Assembly (NCBI RefSeq): GCF_031143425.1
Contig: NC_090446.1
Span: 1,025,561,066-1,025,625,065 of the forward strand
From: Pleurodeles waltl
Lineage: Eukaryota; Chordata; Amphibia; Caudata; Salamandridae
Reading direction: 5' to 3'
Length of the DNA stretch: 64,000 nt
Under the pieces are notes generated by a model. The model ran no database searches and was not told where the DNA came from. It worked only from the letters and a program-made list of their open reading frames with translations. Positions within the stretch are counted from its first letter, which is position 1. Each line of letters begins with the position of its first letter. Shown one piece after another: positions 53,543-63,888 of the stretch. The translations under genes and the position numbers were made by a program.

Positions 53543-56021
53543 GTGTGGGTAGGCCTAGCGCCCGCGACAGGAAATGCCCCAAAACACAACAAGGACACAT
53601 CCCATTTTTTGACAGAAAACAGAGGTGTTTTTTGCAAAGTGCCTACCTGTAGATTTTGGCCTCTAGCTCAGCCGGCACCTAGGGAAACCTACCAAACCTG
53701 TGTATTTTTTAAAACTAGAGACCTAGGGAAATCCAAGATGAGGTGATTTGTGGGGCTCTGACCAGGTTCTGTTACCCAGAATCCTTTGCAAACCTCAAAA
53801 TGTGACTAAAAAAAAAACATTTTCCTTACATTTCGGTGACAGAAAGTTCTGGAATCTGAGAGGAGCTACAAATTTCCTTCCACCCAGTGTTCTCCCAAGT
53901 CTCCAGATACAAATGATACTTCACTTGTGTGGGTGGGCCTAGCGCCCGCGACAGGAAATGCCCCAAAACCCAACGAGGACACATCCCTTTTTTTGACAGA
54001 AAACAGAATTGTTTTTTGCAAAGTGCCTACCTGTAGATTTTGGCCTCTAGCTCATCCGGCACCTAGCGAAACCTACCAAACCTGTGCATTTTTCAAAACT
54101 AGAGACCTAGGGGAATCCAAGATGAGGTGACTTGTGGGGCTCTGACCAGGTTCTGTTACCCAGAATCCTTTGCAAACCTCAAATTGTGAGTAAACAAAAC
54201 ACATTTTCCTTACATTTCGGTGACAGAAAGTTCTGGAATCTGAGAGGAGCCACAAATTTCCTTCCACCCAGCGTTCACCCAAGTCTCCTGATAAGAATCA
54301 TACCTCACTTGTGTGGGTAGGCCTAGCGCCCGCAACAGGAAATGCCCCAAAACACAACGAGGACACATCCCATTTTTTGACAGAAAACAGAGGTGTTTTT
54401 TGCAAAGTGCCTACCTGTAGATTTTGGCCTCTAGCTCAGCCGGCACCTAGCGAAACCTACCAAACCTGTGCATTTTTGAAAACTAGAGACCTAGGGGAAT
54501 CCAAGATGGGGTGACTTGTGGGGCTCTGACCAGGTTCTGTTACCCAGAATCCTTTGCAAACCTCAAAATTTGGCTAAAAAAACACATTTTCCTCACATTT
54601 CGATGACAGAGAGTTCTGGAATCTGAGAGGAGCCACAAATTTCCTTCTACCCAGCGTTCCCCCAAGTCTCCCGATACAAATCATACCTCACTTGTGTGGG
54701 TAGGCCTAGCGCCCGCGGAAGGAATTACCCCAAAACACAACGTGGACACATCCCATATTTTGACAGAAAACAGGTGTTTTTTGCAAAGTGCCTACCTGTA
54801 GATTTTGGCCTCTAGCTCAGCCGGCACCTAGGGAAACCTACCAAACCTGTGCATTTTTTAAAACTAGAGACCTAGGGGAATCCAAGATGGGGTGGGTTGT
54901 GGGGCTCTGACCAGGTTTTGTTACCCAGAATCCTTTGCAAACCTCAGAATTTGGCTAAAAAAACACATTTTCCTCACATTTCGATGACAGAAAGTTCTGA
55001 AATCTGAGAGGAACCACAAATGTCCTTCCACCCAGTGTTCCCCCAAGTCTCCTGATACAAATGATACCACACTTGTGTGGGTGGTACTAGCGCCCGCGAC
55101 AGGAAATGCCCCAAAACACAATGAGGACGCATCCCATTTTTTGACAGAAAACAGATGTGTTTTTTGCAAAGTGCATACCTGTAGATTTTGGCCTCTAGCT
55201 CAGCCGCCACCTAGGGAAACCTACCAAACCTGTCCATTTTTTAAAACTAGAGACCTAGGGGAATCCAAGATGGGGTGGGTTGTGGGGCTCTGACCAGGTT
55301 CTGTTACCCAGAATCCTTTGCAAACCTCAAAATTTGGCTAAAAAAACACATTTTCCTCACATTTCGGTGAAAGAAAGTTCTGGAATCTGAGAGGAGCCAG
55401 ACATTTCCTTCCACCCAGCGTTCCCCCAAGTCTCCCGATAAAAATGGTACCTCAGTTGTGTGGGTGGGCCTAGCGCCTAGAACAGGTAATGCCCCAAAAT
55501 ACGACGTGGACACATCCCATATTTTGACAGAAAACAGAGGTGTTTTTTGCAAAGTGCCTACCTGTAGATTTTGGCCTCTAGCTCAGCCGGCACCTAGGGA
55601 GACCTACCAAACCTGTGCATTTTTTAAAACTAGAGACCTAGGGGAGTCCAAGATGGGGTGGGTTGTGGGGCTCTGACCAGGTTGTGTTACCCAGAATCCT
55701 TTGCAAACCTCAAAATTTGGGTAAAAAAACAAATTTTCCTCACATTTCGGTGACAGAAAGTTCTGGAATCTGAGAGGAGCCACAAATTTCCTTCCACCCA
55801 GCGTTCCCCCAAGTTTCCCGATACAACTGATACCTCACTTGTGTGGGTAGGCCTAGCGCCCGCGACAGGAAATGCCCCAAAACACAACGAGGTCACATCC
55901 CATTTTTTGACAGAAAACAGAGGTGTTTTTTGCAAAGTGCCTACCTGTAGATTTTGGCCTATAGCTCAGCACATACCTAGGGAAACCTACCAAACCTGTG
56001 CATTTTTTAAAACTAGAGACC
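51041..56021 (+). repeat. 13-monomer unit, first copy of a 4,981-bp tandem duplication
   Basis: Every landmark from about 51041 to 55170 recurs exactly 4,981 bp later (for example 51243/56224, 52391/57372, 53543/58524, 55075/60056). A private change, ataaaattgatacc at 51990-52003 (normally ataaaaatgatacc), is present only here and at 56971-56984. Reading both copies I found four substitutions in about 4.1 kb, at 52412, 53260, 54008 and 54009, which implies about 99.9% identity. This is the most recent event visible in the window. Confidence 0.92.
53985..54030 (+). repeat. Hybrid G/H monomer junction
   Basis: The monomer starting at 53927 begins as G (aacccaacgaggac, ccctttttttgacag). It switches within the T-run/acagaa block to an H second half (gtgcctacctg, ctcatccggcacctagcg), as in copy 2 at about 37141-37210. 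The junction carries a private acagaattg instead of acagaggtg. The duplicate at 58908 has the same hybrid with acagaggtg, so the change arose after, or was lost during, the 4,981-bp duplication. Confidence 0.82.
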
Positions 56022-59000
56022 GAGGGGAATCCAAGATGGGCGGACTTGTGGGGCTCTGACCAGGTTCTGTTAGCCAGAATCCTTTGCAAACCTCAAAATT
56101 GGGCTAAAAAAACACATTTTCCTCACATTTCGGTAAAAGAAAGTTCTGGAATCTGAGAGGAGCCAAACATTTCCTTCCACCCAGCGTTCCCCCAAGTCTC
56201 CCGATAAAAATGGTACCTCAGTTGTGTGGGTGGGCTTAGCGCCTAGAACAGGTAATGCCCCAAAATACGACGTGGACACATCCCATATTTTGACGGAAAA
56301 CAGAGGTGTTTTTTGCAAAGTGCCTACCTGTAGATTTTGGCCTCTAGCTCAGCCGGCACCTAGGGAGACCTACCAAACCTGTGCATTTTTTAAAACTAGA
56401 GACCTAGGGGAGTCCAAGATGGGGTGGGTTGTGGGGCTCTGACCAGGTTGTGTTACCCAGAATCCTTTGCAAACCTCAAAATTTGGGTAAAAAAACACAT
56501 TTTCCTCACATTTCGGTGACAGAAAGTTCTGGAATCTGAGAGGAGCCACAAATTTCCTTCCACCCAGCGTTCCCCCAAGTTTCCGATACAACTGATACCT
56601 CACTTGTGTGGGTAGGCCTAGCGCCCGCGACAGGAAATGCCCCAAAACACAACGAGGTCACATCCCATTTTTTGACAGAAAACAGAGGTGTTTTTTGCAA
56701 AGTGCCTACCTGTAGATTTTGGCCTATAGCTCAGCACATACCTAGGGAAACCTACCAAACCTGTGCATTTTTTAAAACTAGAGACCGAGGGGAATCCAAG
56801 ATGGGCGGACTTGTGGGGCTCTGACCAGGTTCTGTTAGCCAGAATCCTTTGCAAACCTCAAAATTTGGCCAAAAAAAACAAATTTTACTCACATTTCGGT
56901 GACAGAAAGTTCTGGAATCTGAGAGGAGCCAAACATTTCCTTCCACCCAGCGTTCCCCCAAGTCTCCTGATAAAATTGATACCTCACTTGTGTGGGTAGG
57001 CCTAGCGCCAGCGACAGGAAATGCCCCAAAACACAACGTGGACATATCCCATTTTTGGACAGAAAACAGAGGTGTTTTTTGCAAAGTGCCTACCTGTAGA
57101 TTTTGGCCTCTAGCTCAGCCGGTATCTAGGGAAACCTACCAAACCTGTGCATTTTTTAAAACTAGAGACCTAGGGGAATCCAAGATGGGGTGACTTGTGG
57201 GGCTCTGACCAGGTTCTGTTACCCAGGATCCTTTGCAACCCTAAAATTTGGCTAAAAAAACATATTTTCCTCACATTTCGGTGACAGAAAGTTCTGGAAT
57301 CTGAGAGGAGCCACAAATTTCCTTCTACCCAGCATTCCCCCAAGTCTCCCGATACAAATGATACCTCACTTGTGTGGGTAGGCCCAGCGCCCGCGAAAAG
57401 AATTACCCCAAAACACAATGTGGACACATCCCATATTTTGACAGAAAACAGAGGTGTTTTTTGCATAGTGCCTACCTGTAGATTTTGGCCTCTAGCTCAG
57501 CCGGCACCTAGGGAAACCTACCAAACCTGTGCATTTTTTAAAACTAGAGACCTAGGGGAATCCAAGATGGGCTGGGTTGTGGGGCTCTGACCAGGTTCTG
57601 TTACCCAGAATCCTTTGCAAACCTCACAATTTGGGTAAAAAAACACATTTTCCTCACATTTCGGTGACAGAAAGTTCTGGAATCTGAGAGGAGCCACAAA
57701 TTTCCTTCCACCCAGCGTTCCCCCAAGTTTCCCGATACAAATGATCCCTCACTTTTGTGGGTAGGCCTAGCGCCCGCGACAGGAAATGCCCCAAAACACA
57801 ACGAGGACACATCCCATTTTTTGACAGAAAACAGAGGTGTTTTTTGCAAAGTGCCTACCTGTAGATTTTGGCCTCTAGCTCAGCCGGCACCTAGGGAAAC
57901 CTACCAAACCTGTGTATTTTTTAAAACTAGAGACCTAGGGAAATCCAAGATGAGGTGATTTGTGGGGCTCTGACCAGGTTCTGTTACCCAGAATCCTTTG
58001 CAAACCTCAAAATGTGACTAAAAAAAAAACATTTTCCTTACATTTCGGTGACAGAAAGTTCTGGAATCTGAGAGGAGCTACAAATTTCCTTCCACCCAGT
58101 GTTCTCCCAAGTCTCCAGATACAAATGATACTTCACTTGTGTGGGTGGGCCTAGCGCCCGCGACAGGAAATGCCCCAAAACCCAACGAGGACACATCCCT
58201 TTTTTTGACAGAAAACAGAGGTGTTTTTTGCAAAGTTCCTGCCTGTAGGTTTTGGACTCTAGCTCAGCCGGCACCTAGGGAAACCTACCAAACCTGTGCA
58301 TTTTGTAAAACTAGAGACATAGGGGAATCCAAGATGAGGTGACTTGTGGGGCTCTGACCATGTTCTGTGACCCAGAATCCTTTGCAAACCTCAAAATGTG
58401 AGTAAAAAAAAACACATTTTCGTTCCATTTCGGTGACAGAAAGTTCTGGAATCTGAGAGGAGCCACAAATTTCCATCCACCCAGCGTTCCCCTGAGTCTC
58501 CTGATAAAAATGATACCTCACTTGTGTGGGTAGGCCTAGCGCCCGCGACAGGAAATGCCCCAAAACACAACAAGGACACATCCCATTTTTTGACAGAAAA
58601 CAGAGGTGTTTTTTGCAAAGTGCCTACCTGTAGATTTTGGCCTCTAGCTCAGCCGGCACCTAGGGAAACCTACCAAACCTGTGTATTTTTTAAAACTAGA
58701 GACCTAGGGAAATCCAAGATGAGGTGATTTGTGGGGCTCTGACCAGGTTCTGTTACCCAGAATCCTTTGCAAACCTCAAAATGTGACTAAAAAAAAAACA
58801 TTTTCCTTACATTTCGGTGACAGAAAGTTCTGGAATCTGAGAGGAGCTACAAATTTCCTTCCACCCAGTGTTCTCCCAAGTCTCCAGATACAAATGATAC
58901 TTCACTTGTGTGGGTGGGCCTAGCGCCCGCGACAGGAAATGCCCCAAAACCCAACGAGGACACATCCCTTTTTTTGACAGAAAACAGAGGTGTTTTTTGC

Positions 59001-60140
59001 AAAGTGCCTACCTGTAGATTTTGGCCTCTAGCTCATCCGGCACCTAGCGAAACCTACCAAACCTGTGCATTTTTCAAAACTAGAGACCTAGGGGAATCCA
59101 AGATGAGGTGACTTGTGGGGCTCTGACCAGGTTCTGTTACCCAGAATCCTTTGCAAACCTCAAATTGTGAGTAAACAAAACACATTTTCCTTACATTTCG
59201 GTGACAGAAAGTTCTGGAATCTGAGAGGAGCCACAAATTTCCTTCCACCCAGCGTTCACCCAAGTCTCCTGATAAGAATCATACCTCACTTGTGTGGGTA
59301 GGCCTAGCGCCCGCAACAGGAAATGCCCCAAAACACAACGAGGACACATCCCATTTTTTGACAGAAAACAGAGGTGTTTTTTGCAAAGTGCCTACCTGTA
59401 GATTTTGGCCTCTAGCTCAGCCGGCACCTAGCGAAACCTACCAAACCTGTGCATTTTTGAAAACTAGAGACCTAGGGGAATCCAAGATGGGGTGACTTGT
59501 GGGGCTCTGACCAGGTTCTGTTACCCAGAATCCTTTGCAAACCTCAAAATTTGGCTAAAAAAACACATTTTCCTCACATTTCGATGACAGAGAGTTCTGG
59601 AATCTGAGAGGAGCCACAAATTTCCTTCTACCCAGCGTTCCCCCAAGTCTCCCGATACAAATCATACCTCACTTGTGTGGGTAGGCCTAGCGCCCGCGGA
59701 AGGAATTACCCCAAAACACAACGTGGACACATCCCATATTTTGACAGAAAACAGGTGTTTTTTGCAAAGTGCCTACCTGTAGATTTTGGCCTCTAGCTCA
59801 GCCGGCACCTAGGGAAACCTACCAAACCTGTGCATTTTTTAAAACTAGAGACCTAGGGGAATCCAAGATGGGGTGGGTTGTGGGGCTCTGACCAGGTTTT
59901 GTTACCCAGAATCCTTTGCAAACCTCAGAATTTGGCTAAAAAAACACATTTTCCTCACATTTCGATGACAGAAAGTTCTGAAATCTGAGAGGAACCACAA
60001 ATGTCCTTCCACCCAGTGTTCCCCCAAGTCTCCTGATACAAATGATACCACACTTGTGTGGGTGGTACTAGCGCCCGCGACAGGAAATGCCCCAAAACAC
60101 AATGAGGACGCATCCCATTTTTTGACAGAAAACAGATGTG
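56022..60140 (+). repeat. 13-monomer unit, second (truncated) copy of the 4,981-bp duplication
   Basis: Near-identical to 51041-55160. The left junction lies somewhere in about 56000-56098, where an F second half continues into the C-type flank (caaaattgggct, ttcggtaaaagaaag). Its right end is cut at about 60140 by a one-monomer deletion, after which the sequence continues as the end of a C monomer and then F. Confidence 0.9.
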
Positions 60141-63100
60141 TTTTTTGCAAAGTGCCTACCTGTAGATTTTGGCCTCTAGCTCAGCCGGCACCTAGGGAGA
60201 CCTACCAAACCTGTGCATTTTTTAAAACTAGAGACCTAGGGGAGTCCAAGATGGGGTGGGTTGTGGGGCTCTGACCAGGTTGTGTTACCCAGAATCCTTT
60301 GCAAACCTCAAAATTTGGGTAAAAAAACAAATTTTCCTCACATTTCGGTGACAGAAAGTTCTGGAATCTGAGAGGAGCCACAAATTTCCTTCCACCCAGC
60401 GTTCCCCCAAGTTTCCCGATACAACTGATACCTCACTTGTGTGGGTAGGCCTAGCGCCCGCGACAGGAAATGCCCCAAAACACAACGAGGTCACATCCCA
60501 TTTTTTGACAGAAAACAGAGGTGTTTTTTGCAAAGTGCCTACCTGTAGATTTTGGCCTATAGCTCAGCACATACCTAGGGAAACCTACCAAACCTGTGCA
60601 TTTTTTTAAACTAGAGACCGAGGGGAATCCAAGATGGGCGGACTTGTGGGGCTCTGACCAGGTTCTGTTAGCCAGAATCCTTTGCAAACCTCAAAATTTG
60701 GCAAAAAAAAACACATTTTCCTCACATTTCGGTGACAGAAAGTTCTGGAATCTGAGAGGAGCCAAACATTTCCTTCCACCCAGCGTTCCCCCAAGTCTCC
60801 TGATAAAAATGATACCTCACTTGTGTGGGTAGGCCTAGCGCCAGCGACAGGAAATGCCCCAAAACACAACGTGGACATATCCCATTTTTGGACAGAAAAC
60901 AGAGGTGTTTTTTGCAAAGTGCCTACCTGTAGATTTTGGCCTCTAGCTCAGCCGGTATCTAGGGAAACCTACCAAACCTGTGCATTTTTGAAAACTAGAG
61001 ACCTAGGGGAATCCAAGATGGGGTGACTTGTGGGGCTCTGACCAGGTTCTGTTACCCAGGATCCTTTGCAACCCTAAAATTTGGCTAAAAAAACAAATTT
61101 TCCTCACATTTCGGTTACAGAAAGTTCTGGAATCTGAGAGGAGCCACAAATTTCCTTCTACCCAGCATTCCCCCAAGTCTCCCGATACAAATGATACCTC
61201 ACTTGTGTGGGTAGGCCCAGCGCCCGCGGAAAGAATTACCCAAAACACAATGTGGACAAATCTCATATTTTGACAGAAAACAGAGGTGTTTTTTGCATAG
61301 TGCCTACCTGTAGATTTTGGCCTCTAGCTCAGCCGGCACCTAGGGAAACCTACCAAACCTGTGCATTTTTTAAAACTAGAGACCTAGGGGAATCCAAGAT
61401 GGGCTGGGTTGTGGGGCTCTGACCAGGTTCTGTTACCCAGAATCCTTTGCAAACCTCACAATTTGGGTAAAAAAACACATTTTCCTCACATTTCGGTGAC
61501 AGAAAGTTCTGGAATCTGAGAGGAGCCACAAATTTCCTTCCACCCAGCGTTCCCCCAAGTTTCCCGATACAAATGATCCCTCACTTTTGTGGGTAGGCCT
61601 AGCGCCCGCGACAGGAAATGCCCCAAAACACAACGAGGACACATCCCATTTTTTGACAGAAAACAGAGGTGTTTTTTGCAAAGTGCCTACCTGTAGATTT
61701 TGGCCTCTAGCTCAGCCGGCACCTAGGGAAACCTACCAAACCTGTGTATTTTTTAAAACTAGAGACCTAGGGAAATCCAAGATGAGGTGATTTGTGGGGC
61801 TCTGACCAGGTTCTGTTACCCAGAATCCTTTGCACACCTCAAAATGTGACTAAAAAAAAACATTTTACTTACATTTCGGTGACAGAAAGTTCTGGAATCT
61901 GAGAGGAGCTACAAATTTCCTTCCACCCAGTGTTCTCCCAAGTCTCCAGATACAAATGATACTTCACTTGTGTGGGTGGGCCTAGCGCCCGCGACAGGAA
62001 ATGCCCCAAAACACAACGAGGACACATCCCTTTTTTTGACAGAAAACAGAGGTGTTTTTTGCAAAGTTCCTACCTGTAGGTTTTGGACTCTAGCTCAGCC
62101 GGCACCTAGGGAAACCTATCAAACCTGTGCATTTTGTAAAACTAGAGACCTAGGGGAATCCAAGATGAGGTGACTTGTGGGGCTCTGACCAGGTTCTGTT
62201 ACCCAGAATCCTTTGCAAACCTCAAAATGTGAGTAAAAAAAAACACATTTTCGTTCCATTTCGGTGACAGAAAGTTCTGGAATCTGAGAGGAGCCAAACA
62301 TTTCCTTCCACCCAGCGTTCCCCCAAGTCTCCCAATAAAAATGGTACCTCAGTTGTGTGGGTGGGCCTAGCGCCTAGAACAGGTAATGCCCCAAAATACG
62401 ACGTGGACACATCCCATATTTTGACGGAAAACAGAGGTGTTTTTTGCAAAGTACCTACCTGTAGATTTTGGCCTCTAGCTCAGCCGGCACCTAGGGAGAC
62501 CTACCAAACCTGTGCATTTTTTAAAACTAGAGACCTAGGGGAATCCAAGATGGGGTGACTTGTGGGGCTCTGACCAGGTTCTGTTACCCAGAATCCTTTG
62601 CAAACCTCAAATTGTGAGTAAAAAAAACACATTTTCCTTACATTTCGGTGACAGAAAGTTCTGGAATCTGAGAGGAGCCACAAATTTCCTTCCACCCAGC
62701 GTTCACCCAAGTCTCCTGATAAGAATCATACCTCACTTGTGTGGGTAGGCCTAGCGCCCGCAACAGGAAACGCCCCAAAACACAACGAGGACACATCCCA
62801 TTTTTTGACAGAAAACAGAGGTGTTTTTTGCAAAGTGCCTACCTGTAGATTTTGGCCTCTAGCTCAGCCGGCACCTAGGGAAACCTACCAAACCTGTGCA
62901 TTTTTGAAAACTAGAGACCTAGGGGAATCCAAGATGGGGTGACTTGTGGGGCTCTGACCAGGTTCTGTTACCCAGAATCCTTTGCAAACCTCAAAATTTG
63001 GCTAAAAAAACACATTTTTCTCACATTTCGATGACAGAGAGTTCTGGAATCTGAGAGGAGCCACAAATTTCCTTCTACCCAGCGTTCCCCCAAGTCTCCC

Positions 63101-63888
63101 GATACAAATCATACCTCACTTGTGTGGGTAGGCCTAGCGCCCGCGGAAGGTATTACCCCAAAACACAACGTGGACACATCCCATATTTTGACAGAAAACA
63201 GAGGTGTTTTTTGCAAAGTGCCTACCTGTAGATTTTGGCCTCTAGCTCAGCCGGCACCTAGGGAAACCTACCAAACCTGTGCATTTTTTAAAACTAGAGA
63301 CCTAGGGGAATCCAAGATGGGGTGGGTTGTGGGGCTCTGACCAGGTTCTGTTACCCAGAATCCTTTGCAAACCTCAAAATTTGGCTAAAAAAACACATTT
63401 TCCTCACATTTCGGTGACAGAAAGTTCTGGAATCTGAGAGGAGCCACAAATTTCCTTCCACCCAGCGTTCCCCCAAGTTTCCCGATACAACTGATACCTC
63501 ACTTGTGTGGGTAGGCCTAGCGCCCGCGACAGGAAATGCCCCAAAACACAACGAGGTCACATCCCATTTTTTGACAGAAAACAGAGGTGTTTTTTGCAAA
63601 GTGCCTACCTGTAGATTTTGGCCTCTAGCTCAGCACATACCTAGGGAAACCTACCAAACCTGTGCATTTTTTAAAACTAGAGCCCGAGGGGAATCCAAGA
63701 TGGGCGGACTTGTGGGGCTCTGACCAGGTTCTGTTAGCCAGAATCCTTTTCAAACCTCAAAATTTGGCAAAAAAAACCACATTTTCCTCACATTTCGGTG
63801 ACAGAAAGTTCTGGAATCTGAGAGGAGCCAAACATTTCCTTCCACCCAACGTTCCCCCAAGTCTCCTGATAAAAATGATACCTCACTT
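56224..63888 (+). repeat. HOR copy 5 (20 monomers to window edge)
   Basis: Type order: C-F-D-I-K-G-(H/K)-(G/H)-J-B-(E/C)-F-D-I-K-G-(H/C)-J-B-F. The first part is the second copy of the 13-mer duplication. From about 60285 to about 63000 it matches HOR copy 1 (27333-30000) at a steady offset of about 32,952 bp, and it retains the D monomer that copy 2 lost. B (63122) is followed directly by F (63505), a neighbour pair not seen elsewhere. Confidence 0.82.
60110..60200 (+). repeat. Hybrid E/C monomer at a one-monomer deletion
   Basis: The monomer at 60056 starts as E (aatgaggacgcatccc, acagatgtg) but changes at about 60130-60155 to the second half of C (gtgcctacctg, agccggcacctagggagac, ggggagtcc). 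Relative to 55075-55686 exactly one monomer (383 bp) is missing: the offset changes from 4,981 to 4,598 bp. The exchange point lies in the shared gtgttttttgcaaagtgc block. Confidence 0.88.

Larger units (their letters stand above)
49709..56223 (+). repeat. HOR copy 4 (17 monomers)
   Basis: Type order: C-B-E-A-C-F-D-I-K-G-(H/K)-(G/H)-J-B-E-C-F. Up to about 54000 it follows copy 3 at an offset of 6,902 bp. It then switches to sequence matching copy 2 at 37140-39060 (offset 16,861-16,862 bp), restoring J-B-E-C-F. It ends where the F monomer (55841) runs into a C-type flank, the junction of the 13-monomer tandem duplication. Confidence 0.82.
24657..61064 (+). other. ggatcc (BamHI) marker sites before type I/K monomers
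   Basis: The normal cccagaatcctttgcaaacctc block reads cccaggatcc followed by a shortened aaccctaaaat in seven places: 24657-24662, 28107-28112, 35768-35773, 45343-45348, 52245-52250, 57226-57231 and 61059-61064. The spacings are 3450, 7661, 9575, 6902, 4981 and 3833 bp, close to 9, 20, 25, 18, 13 and 10 monomers. I found none in 1-24600 by eye. The variant is linked to the flank preceding I monomers in the right two-thirds of the window. Confidence 0.85.

Noticed and set aside
352..63723. Hundreds of 60-110 codon open frames on both strands, for example the 72-codon frame at 352-570 and the 82-codon reverse frame at 2482-2730
   Set aside because: They lie on opposite strands of the same repeat, and the recurrent ones start at GTG or TTG. 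They are broken or rejoined by single-base indels. With a 383-bp unit (383 = 3 x 127 + 2) the frame changes every monomer. No domain, signal peptide or known protein family is visible. They are by-products of repeat sequence with few stop codons.
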